A stretch of 64,000 nucleotides of DNA from Ignelater luminosus. Lineage: Eukaryota; Arthropoda; Insecta; Coleoptera; Elateridae. Shown piece after piece: positions 33,760 through 46,012 of this stretch. The stretch covers positions 67,806 through 131,805 of the forward strand of contig VTPC01008133.1 of the NCBI GenBank assembly GCA_011009095.1, written 5' to 3'. Position numbers and translations under genes: made by a program. Below the pieces are notes generated by a model that worked only from the letters and a program-made list of their open reading frames with translations, had not been told where the DNA came from and searched no databases. Each line of letters begins with the position of its first letter. The first letter of the stretch is position 1.

Positions 33760-35390
33760 ATAAGATATTTGAATTAGTCTTTATTACTTTTATAAAGTAG
33801 ATATTGGATAAGAAATTAGTAAATATAACATTCATATTTTCAGTATCAATTGTAAAACTGAGAAAGTATAAAGTGTTTGTCAAAAGGATTTTTATTGAAC
33901 GTTAAACCTGACTGAAAAGTTCTTTTTGATTCAGACCGTGACTGAAGAGACGCTTATGGTTTTATTGGAAAGTATAGAACGGTTGAAAGATATTAAAGTG
34001 CCCCTTGAGCTGGCTTAACTTTAACTATTCTTTTTATCTTGGATTTGGAAATAGAAATCTTTAAGTCATGCTTGTTTGTTCTGCAAAGTGAACACACAAG
34101 CCTCTTAGGATTACAACGACGACGGTTAACAACTTGAAGAAGTAGTATACATATAAAACTTTCAGTTTAGGAAAGTTTAGGTTAAGCTTTCGAGTTATTT
34201 AATTGTAGACTACAGAAGAATTACATTTGCTGCGTGTCTTGTATTTATTTCAATATTAACTTAGGAAAAAGATAAAACCATGAAAACCACTTATCGAAAT
34301 TATTCTGCTTAATTTCTAGTTTAAGAAATGTAAGAAGTATTAAGGAAAGAGCGCTTAATTCCTAATTATGTCAAGGAAATCTTTAACTAATAAATTCTAA
34401 ATTTAAGCCTGCTATTAATATACGGCTTCGATTATACGTAATAGCAATTATGTTTTTTTAATAAAACGAGTACAGCTGGTTTGGTAGGTTATTTTTTAGT
34501 TTTGAAATGCTTTGGTTCTTATTTCTTCTTAAAAAAAAACAAAAATGTTTCATATCTAGCCTAGATAACTAATTGTACTAATTGTAAGTACATAACCCCC
34601 GACAGAAGTGGTACCTAGCTGTAGTTAATTTAATTAATAGGTGTCGACTCTAAGAATTTCAAGAACGTTATTAAAAAGATTTATTCTAAAACAGCTTATG
34701 ATTGCAACTGTAAAAAAGGGAATTTATTTTGTAAGTTGTAGTGTACCGTAGATACTTAGAATCACTATGGATGAAATGACTACACCTAACAGTTCTGATA
34801 TCTTTAAAAATCCTCATCTCACCTTTCCCAAATGTATGCCTATGAATCCAAATTAGTTGTCCAAGAAAAAACTATGCAAAGCCTCCTCTCCTAATATCCC
34901 AGGAAGTTTAGGCGAAAAAAAGTATGACTTTAGAAACAAATGGTGGTGGTGGTAATTCGTTATGCCAAATAATATATAAAATAAGTCCTGCTGTCTCAGA
35001 GACTCTTTTTTCCTACAATCGTTAAGATATCATTTTTAGTAACCTGGGAATAAATTTGCAATTACTTGGCCGACTTCAATACGATTCGTGTGAGATTGTA
35101 AGAAATTACATCAGCAGGAATTCTACAAAATCTTGAGAATTTTCATTTACATGATTCTATTTGATTTTATACCAGAACTGGAAAATGTATGCCCTATTAA
35201 CATCCAGAAATTATTATTCGGTATAACAAACACTGTTACCAATGATGCAATTTTCAGCGTTTATTTCCAGAAAGCTCAATTTTAGAGATCTTGAAATATT
35301 TTGAATATATGAGTATGTATTAATTGGATAGCGGGTAGGTACTCTTTACCATCCCAGTAGAGATAGACCTACTTCAGGGATCTAGCAATC
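33760..35390. other. Intron, nothing recognised
   Basis: AT-rich intron upstream (gene orientation) of the domain II S1-S3 exon. A short TGG repeat at about 34,940-34,953 is the only regular structure I see. Confidence 0.5.
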
Positions 35391-35520
35391 CTGCCCACGC
35401 GAGCTCCTGATTCTCCTCAATCCAAAAACCGAGAAAAATCATGTCCTACCCCTAACATCCTTACTCCTCAAAAAGTCTCCTTTTTCTTCCCCAATCCATC
35501 TTCCAATCCGCCTTGCCAGC

Positions 35521-37643
35521 GTGGAAAATTATGGTAAAATACACTCTATCAAGGCGAATTTAAAACGAAACGGAAGTAAACCCCAGGTGGGTAGAGCAAT
35601 CAATGCCAAACCCCACACCTCGAAGAAGGTCTGCTTCAAGGATTCTGAGAAACGCAGAAATTCGCCCGTATCATTATCAAAAGAAAAACTAGTGATCGCG
35701 ACTTATAATATAAAGACCATGAGAACACAAGAACATCTAACAGAATTGGAACAAGAACTAGAATATATCAAGTGGGACGTACTGAGATTATGCGAAACAC
35801 GACTCCCAGGAGAAAAATGTTACACACTGAAATCTGAACACGTGCTCTTTCAAAACAATTCAGACCAAGACTCGCACCACGAAGGAGTAGTCCTCCTAAT
35901 CAACAAAAGAAGAAAACACATGATCATTAAATTTCACGCCATCTCAAACCGTGTTATATACATATGTCACGACGAAAATATTCAAGAGATCTACGATACA
36001 GATCATCCAAGGGCATCAGAAGATGAGTTTGTAGAAAGATTTTACGAGGAAATAACAACTTCCAGGCGAGCAGAGAACACCTACTACTGCCCAGACATCG
36101 CAGACTTCAATGCTAAAGTAGGAACAAAAATGAACAACTTTTAAAACATAGGAAAGTTTAGCATTGGAAACAGAAATAACCACGGTGATAGACTAATATA
36201 ATACTCAGGAAGTATATTCAGCTTTACAACAAATAAAGAATAGCCGGTGGCCAGGAGTAGACCGAATAACAATAGAAATGTTAAAAATAGGAGGAAACCC
36301 GCTAACTAAAGTCATCCAACTACTGATCAATAAAGACAAAATAATAACAAGCTGGAAAAACGCAGAAGTGATATTGTAATTCGAGAAAGTGACACCGCTG
36401 ACATAAGGAGCTGGCCAATTAGTCTATTATCGCATCTGTATAAGTTGCTAACAAAAATCCTTATAAACAGACTGACAAGCAAACTGGACTTCTATCAATT
36501 TGTCGAACAGGCAGGATTCAATAAAGATTTTAGTACCATGGACCACCTTCAAACCTTGCGAACGTTGATTGAAAAATGCAAAGAGTACAACCTCCCGTTA
36601 CACCTAGGGTTTATAGATTTTCAAAAGATCTTCGACTCCGTGGCATCTTGGCCAATATGCAAAGGACTAAATGACGCAAGAATAGACTTGCCTTATACCA
36701 CAACATCTAAACAAACGCCATCATACACTTTAAGATCAATGAAACCGCAAATACAAGAAGAATGCCATTACAAAGCGGCGTCAGGCAAGGAGATATCATT
36801 TCTCCCAAGTTCTTTACACTAGCGCTAGAAAACTAATTTAAAAAAATGCACTGGGAAGAAAAGGGAATAAAAATAAATGGCACATACTCCAATTTTGCAG
36901 ATGCCTTAGTCATAATAAGTAGAAATGAGGAAGAATTAGAACAAATGTTAACCGATCTTGCTCTGAACTCAAAGACCACAGGACTACAAATGAACAATGG
37001 GAAAACAAAAATAATGTCAAACAGCCAACGACAAATTTAGGAAAATTAACACCTCATAGAAAATGTCCATGAATACGTTTACCTTGGGTACCTCACTAAG
37101 TTGGGAAAACCAAACCAAACCACCGAGATCACAAGGCAAACAAAACTTGGATAGACGGCATTCGGAAAACTTAGTGAGATACTAAGAAATACCAATGAGT
37201 TTGAAGAAAAAGGTATGGGGCACAATAATGACATATGGCACAGAGACAATGGCAATAACACATAAAAGCACAAACAAATTAAAAACAACCCAACGTGCAT
37301 AGAAAGGGCAATGTTCGGCGTAAGTCTTAGAGGCCGAGTCCGAAACATAGAAATCAGGTGCCGCACAAAGGTCACAGACATTATGGAGAAAGTCCTAAAG
37401 CAAAAATGGAGATGGGCCGGACCTCCAGAACATTGCGTAAACCGACTCATACGATGGCGATTTAGGACATCAAAAAGGAATGTCGGCAGACCACAGAAGA
37501 AATGGGCAGACAATATCAAAGAGATAGCGGGCAAGAATTGTTTGCAAGCTGCGCAAAATAAAGAAACTTGGCACAACTTAAGAGAAGGCATATGTCCATC
37601 AGTGGACGAGGGAGGGCTGAAAGAAGAAAAAGATATGTATTAA
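35521..37643 (+). pseudogene. LINE with internal deletions, endonuclease to RT
   Basis: Plus strand. The endonuclease half at 35,521-36,144 begins after a short leader: LVIATYNIKTMRTQEHLTEL, then WDVLRLCETRLPGEKCYTLK, and NRVIYICHDE, where the middle of the domain is missing before FNAKVG. The RT part: VYSALQQIKNSR and ITIEMLKIGGNPL (36,210-36,310), then in frame 36,445-36,822 ILINRLTSKLDFYQFVEQAG and LHLGFIDFQKIFDSVASW. FADALVIISRNEEELEQML (36,890-36,960) replaces the FADDIVLIS catalytic box, with the second Asp changed to Ala. The C-terminus RNVGRPQKKWADNIKEIAGK ends at 37,643. Frameshifts separate the blocks. It sits in the large intron of the channel on the opposite strand. Confidence 0.88.
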
Positions 37644-37649
37644 GAAACA

Positions 37650-40600
37650 ACAATGTGATCACATTTAAAATACTGTACAGATCCTACTTATGTAACCTTG
37701 CACAACTGTATTTAAAATTAAACGACTACACAGTTACAAGTTTACAAAGCAATATCGGAAGTCAGCGTCTTAAGCACATCTTGGACGTAAAAGACGATGG
37801 TGTGGACTGCACACCAAAATCTTATCAAATCTTAGGTATTGTTTATTAATTGAATTGAAATCAGCCAAGTAACTTTGGATTTATACTTGAATTACCAATA
37901 CCAAGTCAGATATCGCATAATGACAATCAATTTGATTCACGTTGTAGAATATGAAGAGAATCAAGTCTTTAAAAAGAGGCAAAGTATTTCTTGTACACAA
38001 AACATCATTAGACTACAGTATTTGAGCATTTTCTTCGGGTGTATTGTCAACGTAAATTGTTGCTTGGAATTAGTCTAGAACTCACAAAAGGGAGTTGGTA
38101 TCTATCAAGGAATTTTAAAACCAATTCAAACACAGTTACCACCATTAATTAAAAATCCATTCAAGTTAATAGCTTGTATCTGCAAAACCACGTATAATAT
38201 TCGTTGCTTGTGAAAGTAATCTGCTTTATTATGTACGCCACTGTGTTGCTACTACTGTAGTAATTAATGTACTAGATAAATATTTCGACATTACTGAAAT
38301 ATTAATAATAATCTAATTTAGCACTGAAAGTATTTTTTAAATTGTAACAAGGATTATTATAAGGGCTTAAAATAATTTTACAACTTTAATCCCCCCCCCC
38401 CTTAAAAAGTTTTGCACAACATCTATGTTCGAGGACTTTTGCATGGTAACACTAGTACCATACTCTATGCATGCCCAAAATTTCCAGCCTGCTCAAGTTT
38501 GTTTCCAAAAAAAAGCCTAAACTTCCTGAACTATAAACATACCGTCACCCTCAGAAAGTTTTGCACAGTCTTTCTGAACTGCTCTGCTCTTTTAGCGTGG
38601 AGAGGGTGACGACACTAAATGTGTACTAGACAGTGCGGTCGTTCTATATCCAAGTATCATAGAAGATGTCTTCGTAGCTTTCAGGATTCAGTAAACGCGA
38701 AAAGCTAAAAACAACACAATTTTTACACTTTAGTGAAGGAATAGTTCTAGGAATAAGAAATAACTGGCTTGTACTAATCGGCTCAAACCAGTCTCATTCG
38801 AAAGATAAAATGATTTTTAGATTCATACTAGAAAACACAGAGGGCAACGTTTGTCCGATATTAGTAGTAATAACTTTATTAGGCTTCTCAAAAACTAGTA
38901 ATTGCTAATAAAAAAAAACTGTTTTGATTCAACATAGATGATAAACGATTTGAAAAATCCAATGAGCTTGCATATCTTCAACAGTCCATAAGAGTCTACT
39001 AGCCTAAAAAGCTCTGCTGGCTCAAGAAATCAAAGAAGCTCGAAAAGTTCATTAGAACTTTATAAATCATCGATTGAAAAGGTTTTTGGTTGATGGGTGA
39101 GATGAGGAAAAAAGCGAAAGAAGGTTGTAAATCAATCGCAACAGCAAACTAGCATTTAAGAACAACGTCTTACTACTTACTAAGTATCTATATCTTTCTT
39201 TCACGCGATACCCCCTTATCATGAACATGCACGTGACTGGTAGGTGACAAACAAGTTGAGAGATCTTGGCAATACGCTTGTCACTTCTCAAGACAATATA
39301 AATAGACTTACTAAAAGTCTGCTTACAGTAACATCAATTAACAACTTTGACAATGGAGGTCTTATTGCCTTTACATGAGAGTCTACAGTTTCCGTCTAAA
39401 CTTTTCTGATGGATGCATCTCAGAAATCACTTAGAAAATTATTCCTTTAAATTTTTAGGCGGTATATTTACACTTTGCTTTTAATTTCTCAATGACCAAT
39501 AAGTTCAGTCTTATATCAGGTATGAAATGAAACTAAAATGATATGCACTAAAAAGCATCTGTTGTTTACTCAAAGAAACTGACATTACTAGTAGATGACC
39601 TTTCATTTCTCATAACTAGGACGCATCCAAGAACTACTTCTTAAGGAAAATATGTAGGAAATCTTCTAAGGTACATGAGAATATTATTCCTGAATGATGA
39701 AATCTTAAATGATAGCAAAGAGGTCTTCCAGACATTTTTAGAATACTCTCAAATACTGGTAAAGCTACATATTATTACAGTTGAGGAAACTAATTACTAC
39801 TTATAGTTATTTTGTTTGATTCTGCACAATGCAGATTTAAACATTAATTTTGTTAGTCATGTGAGGACAGGTCAGTTTTGAAGTATTGATGCCAAAATTG
39901 ATCGTAAATCCACTAAAAACTATTAATTCTGGTGAAATATGTAGCGCAGCAGTTGTAATGTGAAGAAAACAGTTCATAGCAACTTAAAGAATCTTTATTA
40001 ATGGCATTTTATACATAAAAGAAGTCCCTAACAGATTTATTGTTATTTCTTACAGTGTCACAACTTTGACCACCAAAACCTAAAGCTCTACACAAAGAGA
40101 AATTTATCTTTTTGTATGATATTTCATGATTAATGGGCTATGGAGAAAATTTGAGAATGGCATTTCTATTAAAGAGAAATTATAAAGGAATTATCGTTAA
40201 GAGTTTACTGGATCTCTCAGTCACGAAGAATCAATCTTCTCCAGACCTATAGTTGATTTCTTTACAGGAGGAACAAGTCCATTAAGAAGAACTTTACGTC
40301 ATGGCATATTTGGAAATTAAATCCTGATTCTCAATTAAACCATTCATTTTAACTTGACATGGAATTCATAAACCTATAACTTTGGGGCTTTGAAAATGCT
40401 TTTTAAATAAAACAACGGTAACTATGTTTAGTGTTTAAGTATGACAACAAATGACGTCCTTCATTCTCGGTCGATCTCAAAGTTTCACGTGCCTGACAGC
40501 TTTGCGTGTAGTTTTCATTAAGTGAGGAGATCTACTTTCAGGACTGTCTTCTTTCATAAAAAAACTAAAGTTGTAATTTTCTTAATGGAAAATAGCCTCT

Positions 40601-42120
40601 ACAATTACCAGAAATTCCAGCTCACGGTAGATCCAAACTGGACAGAAACTAGATCAAGAATGCATATTGTAGAGCAAAATTTGGCTACGTACTTGCTAAA
40701 ACTAAATATGCATTTTCTTCACGATATTTGCTTGTATTGACAATTAAGTTTTCAAAGCTACTCTTCTCAATAACTTGTGGGTTGCAGAACAGTTTAAGAT
40801 GTTTACACTTTATAAGGAGCAATATCAAGCCATTCTCTGTTATCATCATCATCATCATCATCATCATCATTATATTCAATGTGCTTTAGCTATGGAGCTA
40901 CCTTTATACCTTCCTTAGTTATAGGCGAAGCCGTTAGCAAGAAATGGAGTGAAATACAGCAAAAGAGGAATTATTGAAATTGTGAATCACCTGAACGTTT
41001 TACAATTAGCAGAGATGGCCGATTTCTTTTGAATCTGAATTACGGGAACTACAGCGAACCACAGCGCTGTTGTTGGTGAGATCAAGAAGTACATAATACT
41101 TAATCACCAGCAACACGTTTAGAGCAAAAAACAGTGTTTGAAGGAATCTGTAGAAATGTGTAGGAGAGAGCCAACCGGTTAGAGACATACGGCGTAATTT
41201 AAAGGTACTACAATGGTTGGTCATTGTTTGAAGTGACATTATTGTTGGAGTGTTTAAGTTTGATAAAGTGAGTTACCTAGAGGCAAATGAAATTATTTTA
41301 AAGAGTTTAAGGCTTGAGTATAAAGTCAAAGTCTATATAAACTGGATGATAGACAGATCTGAAAGAGATAAAATTACTTATGCAAAGAACAGCACTTTGT
41401 TGTTAAAAGATGTTGAAACATGCTTCTTATTGCCTATCTAAATCTTTGAAAAAGAGATGACTAGATAGTGAATGGACAATGGTAAGAAAATCTCGCTCAT
41501 GATTTGGGATGTCTGAAGAAGATCTTAACCTTATTTGAGATGGGCGTAACAATTTCTCTTATAGGTATACTACTCGTATTTTGTAGTCGTTTTATATTTA
41601 AACTTCCCTCTGGTTGTTGGTTGTTAAAACCACATGATGTCTGGTATTTTCTAAGACCAGTGTTTATCATGCGTTTTTCACGTAGGTATATTTTAAGCTT
41701 TGTGAAAGTTTGTGAATTATACAGGTAAGTGGTTGATTAAAATGCCTTTTCTTTCTACTTCTGTGTTTCGATTTTCTCGCCTTTTCTGATATTTTCAAAA
41801 CAATTTGTGCGCGTGCTATTGTTACGTTTTCTTACGTTGCGAAGAAGAAATGAACACCTAACATCAATAGATTTTGTTGAATATAAATATAAATAAACTG
41901 TACATCTTAAGTATACATACTGTGATATATCTTAGTTTAGTTTGCTCACTGCTGTTCTAAGTTTATCTACCATAGTGATTTCTAACATTCCATACATTGC
42001 GAGCCTGTCATGTTATATAATTTATAATATAACTTAAAATTTGGCCTTTTGCTGTTTTTATTTATTTTCTGATCGTTTCAATGTCAATATTTAGTTGCAA
42101 TTATAAACATAAAATCATAT
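37650..42120. other. Intron, mostly featureless
   Basis: About 4.5 kb of AT-rich intron. Visible regular structures are a run of C at 38,391-38,401, a tandem TCA/ATC microsatellite at about 40,845-40,872, and two direct copies of aaagttttgcaca (38,405 and 38,557) that may be remnants of a repeat. No coding frame with a recognisable motif was found. Confidence 0.5.
40845..40872. repeat. ATC microsatellite
   Basis: About nine tandem ATC units. Minus-strand translation gives the poly-Met frame that looks like an ORF but is not a gene. Confidence 0.9.
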
Positions 42121-42129
42121 ATACCGTTT

Positions 42130-44489
42130 CACACTGGGGCAAGTGCCCTCTAAACATGATATCAAATATTCTGAGTAAATTGAGTGGTAGTAAGGTGATA
42201 AGTTTCTAAGATAATGCTAAATAAAACATAGATTTATATAGAACCAAATTTGACCAAACAAAAATAAAAAAATACAAAAATTACGCAATTAATATAATAA
42301 ATTAAGTTAATAAAATAAATTTATTATAAATTGCTTATATGTATATATCTGTAATTAGATTTCATCTTCGTAGTCTGAAGAAGTTTCACTACTGCCAGGA
42401 CTGCCCGATTCTTGCTGTGCAGGTAACAGCATAGCTAAAACTTCCTTCGGAAAATGTTTTGATTTTCTTTTGGGATGTGGCCTGAAACCGGTGATAATCG
42501 GGTCAGATGAAATAAGGCGACAAAAAAATATCTTCATTTGTCTTGACCCGATCACACTTTCTTGAAAAGTCTTCTCTAAATCTTTTGAGGTCCTTGTTAC
42601 GGGCCTCTTGGGCTTCCTCCGATAACTGAGCAATTGGTAACAAGAATGTCTCGACAACTTTTGGTCCATGAATAAGAAGCTTGTGTACTGTAGGCGGCAT
42701 GCAGTACAACGAGTATTTTTTAACGTATAATCTGGCAGTGTCTATGCAGTGTTTCAAATTTTACCGAATCAATACAAAATCCGCTTGAAAGGGTAATCAA
42801 TATAATATGAAATTTCTTTATTAAATCACGATCTATTCCTGTTATAGACGCCGATATATCACAGTTTTCAAAAAATCTTCTCGCGGTGTTTCCGTCGTTA
42901 CTGCTTCCAAAGCCTGGCTTAGGCATGTCTACTAATAAACCCATTTTGTCGCAGAACTCTTCCTGAATTCTGTTTTTGTTTTTGAAAACCATTGTCTTTG
43001 CTTCTTCACCGCGTGCCTGCCATGACTTAATCGGAAGTTTATAGGATATATGCAAAAGGCACTCAAAGCACCTAATCCAACCATGAAGTATTGACAGTTC
43101 AAATTGCTAATGGAAAGACTGGATTTTCAGTGTTTTAACACTTTCTCTATTTCATTGAACTGTTTTGAAGTTGCGCCACACAAATAACAGTCAGTAGCTT
43201 CACTTTTGCTGTGCTTTTGCTTGTAAGAATTCAAGCCAGAACTCCCATCGAATCCCCACTTATAGACCAATTCCAATTCTAAATTATTTGAAGAAGATAA
43301 CTGAGCGATTATTACTTCATTAAGATATTTTACCAAACGACTCGCTGTGTGATTCAGAAGTGCCTGTAATTTTACTTAAATGCAATTTTCACTTGAAGTG
43401 ATATATCTGGTTCTGGATAACACAATTTTTTAGCTTTTTGCAGAATTTTATAAGAAGAAAATCTCTTTTTATCTTTAGATCTAGTAACTTCGTATTGGTT
43501 TTGGGACAGTTTTGCCTCTATTATCATTGAAAGAGCTTCTTCTCCAGTCATGTGATAGTCTTTTGGTTTTTCACATCTGAAAAAGCTTTTCTGTACCGTT
43601 CTGCTCTTTCAGGACCTGCTGTAGTGATCTCTTTAACTAATTTTGAAGCCTCAACTCGACCATCTGTTCGTAAGCTCATCTTCGCAGTGTAGGAATGCTC
43701 GTCAGCCGAATAGTTTTGTCATAGTTGTAGCGATTTCATACATTTGCTACAATCAAAAGCTTTAGCAAATAATAATCTTTCACGGCCTCTTTTCTTTTCC
43801 AAGAGTTCATTGTATAATGGAAACTTGATTGTTGCTTTAAGGCAGCTTTCATTTGTATTAACAAATTTCTGGTATGTTCTGTTTAATTCGTTTCATTTTT
43901 GTTTGAATTGAGATGTAAAATTGCTAATAATTTGGTTAACGACTTCTTAATCCAAAGCCTATATCTTCAAGGGTGGCAAACGGTGGCAGAAGTGAAGATG
44001 TTTTTTTAATAATGGACACACTAAATAATCCTTATTTAAAAAAAGAGCGCTTCAGTTCGTTTATAAGTTAACTTCCTACATTCATTTATGTTTAAATCGT
44101 GAAAACATAAAACATCTAAATTATGTTTCTTGTCAAGCTAAATATAAACACTAAACAAAACAATACAAGTAAAAATACATACACAATGTTAAAATACCTA
44201 CCTCTAGACATATCTTCCATATTCAGTTTATGTTATTTCAAAACACAACAAAAAATATGAATGATTCCAATTGTTGCAATTTTCCAGTAAAAATGAAGCT
44301 CGATTGATAGGTAAATTAAGTGCTAACTTTAGCACTGCCGTAGTAAGAAAACAAACACATTACAATCTGATTAGTGCGTGATTATGTTAGCTTATCTCTT
44401 TAAGGTTATAAAATATATAAATTGTTAGTTTTTGAGTAGTTTTGTTTTTTCAATTGTTATCATGTTTAGAGCGCTCTTGCCCCAGTGTG
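42130..44489. mobile_element. Transib-like (RAG1-related) DNA transposon
   Basis: A 2,360-bp element. The inverted ends are cacactggggcaagtgccct (left) and the complement of cacactggggcaagagcgct (right), with similarity running on to ctctaaacatgat. A perfect 5-bp target duplication cgttt flanks it (42,125-42,129 and 44,490-44,494). Five-bp duplications and CAC-starting ends are the hallmarks of Transib, the family thought to be ancestral to RAG1; the first seven bases CACACTG differ from the V(D)J heptamer CACAGTG at one position. The interior holds a broken RAG1-like transposase on the minus strand. Confidence 0.88.
42355..43720 (-). pseudogene. Transib/RAG1-like transposase, broken
   Basis: Minus-strand blocks: LVYKWGFDGSSGLNSYKQKH near 43,220-43,275, the place of the first catalytic Asp; a deletion; then CYLCGATSKQFNEIEKVLKH (43,130-43,190); KPGFGSSNDGNTARRFF at 42,875-42,925, equivalent to the NGNFARK region of RAG1; SATVH-type block MPPTVHKLLIHGPKVVETFL (42,640-42,700); and LSEEAQEARNKDLKRFRED (42,565-42,625), equivalent to the RAG1 segment carrying the catalytic Glu. 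An acidic Ser-rich tail ends at 42,355. Frameshifts occur near 42,745 and 42,520, and the segment with the second catalytic Asp appears lost in the deletion. Assignment rests on my recognition of these blocks plus the termini. Confidence 0.8.
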
Positions 44490-44905
44490 CGTTTGTAGGA
44501 GTTCTTTGAGCTACTTAAATCCATCAAGTTTACGTCATTGCACTCCTAACGGGAGTCTGTAATTCGTACTTACTTAAGCTAAGCGTAAACTCGTTTTGGG
44601 ATATTTAATAAATAATTGTATCCTCGACTGTTAACCACTTTCGCATGTTATTGATATACAAAACTATTACACCCCTTACCTGCACCTAAAGGCAGCCGAC
44701 TGGAAGCTAATTGGGCATAATAAAATTTTCTAATCTTCGAGGAAAGTGAAGTGGCTAAATAGCTTTGGCTTTGTGTTTGTTTTATTATAAACATTTACAT
44801 TGCTAAAGCTACTTCAAATCTAAGAAGTCAGTTACTTCTACTTTTGACAGGTCGACGTAAGCACCAGGTCATTTAAATTAATGAGAAAGCAGATACTTGT
44901 TAATT

Positions 44906-45116
44906 TGTGAGAATTGTACCACAGCCGTAAAAAAAATACAAGAGCGCGTAAAAAAGCAAACGACACGGGAAGTGTGCTTTCGAAGACGAAGACGATAAGA
45001 CGTATATTTAGTGTTCTGAGTTATTTTTTTATAAGTTTAAGTTTTTCTGTATTTTGTTTTTATTAATTAAAATTACTTAGTTAGCCTTAGTGAGTGTGTG
45101 TTTCTTTCTTACTACA
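44906..45116 (+). repeat. 5' LTR of Gypsy-type element
   Basis: A 211-bp LTR, TG...CA bounded. It holds the promoter of the element by position; no TATA box is certain. It differs from the 3' LTR at 44,917 and 44,918, at one A/G position near 44,969, and by a missing gt near 45,100. Confidence 0.93.
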
Positions 45117-45535
45117 TAATTAGCAGCGGTGGGATAAATAACAAAAATAATTATTAGAAGCCAGTAGCTAGAGCTTCGGACGACACGACGCAAATTGCAA
45201 TAAACAAAGAGCAGATAAGTGCTAAAAGACGCCACAAAACAAAAAAAGAAGAAGCAGAAACTGTAAGTTAGAATATACATATGCATGCTTATTTTCATTG
45301 GTATTTGTGTTGCCTGTAATTCATAAAACCACGAAGAAAGAAGTAAGACGTAACATGACGAAGTTTTAAACAAAGAACAAAGGCAACCAGCAAGTGTATA
45401 ATATATCGCAAGCGCCGCGCCGAGGGTTAAGTAGGGTTAGCCGTCTCAGCGAGGGCTGTGTGCCAATCCTTAGAATTAGAGTTTTTATTAAATTTATAAT
45501 TTTACCAGCAAGATTGTATTAAAAAGAAGAATAAG

Positions 45536-46012
45536 ATGAAGATGAGTAGAAGGAATCAATTTAAGAGGACGAAAAGCGAAGAAGAAGACGACGACACGTC
45601 GGATGGCGGATCAGAAGTGTCTACGCAAAAAATGGGTCACCAGCCTGAAGATACAAAGTTTGTACTGACATTCAGAGATATTGAAGATAAAATGCGCGTT
45701 TTCGGGGGTGAAGATGATTACCCAATAGAAAATTGGATCACCGAATTTGAAGAGAGCGCCCTCTTGATGGGTTGGAATGAAAAACAAAAGTTGATTTTTG
45801 GAAAAAGACTACTCAAGGGCACTCCTAAATTATTTATTCAATCAGTCACGTGGGAGGTTCTTAAGAAGAAGCCGAAGAGAGAATTCCCTACCAAGGTGAA
45901 CAGTGCCGACCTCCACCGGCAAATGACACGAAGAAAAATGCGAAAAGATGAGACGATTGAAGAATATTACTTTACAATGAAAGATTTAGCTAGCAGAGGA
46001 AACAGAGGATGA
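45536..46012 (+). pseudogene. Gag N-terminal part, frameshifted
   Basis: Starts MKMSRRNQFKRTKSEEEDDD. It contains the capsid-like retrotransposon gag region (FGGEDDYPIENWITEFEESA; KMRKDETIEEYYFTMKDLA). The frame runs into TGA at 46,010-46,012, while the reading frame one step over continues EDEALFQYITDGIEDE into the nucleocapsid, so one small indel near 46,000 breaks an otherwise intact gag. This 158-codon frame is therefore not the natural protein end. Confidence 0.9.

Noticed and set aside
37079-37591. 170-codon minus-strand frame rich in Leu, Ser and Cys, looking like a membrane protein
   Set aside because: It is the antisense shadow of the LINE C-terminal coding region on the plus strand.
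38405-38610. Two aaagttttgcaca copies near a C run as possible transposon ends
   Set aside because: They are direct, not inverted, and no element boundary or protein could be found.
40685-40879. Minus-strand frame beginning with a run of Met
   Set aside because: The Met run is the ATC microsatellite read on the minus strand; the rest is unremarkable.
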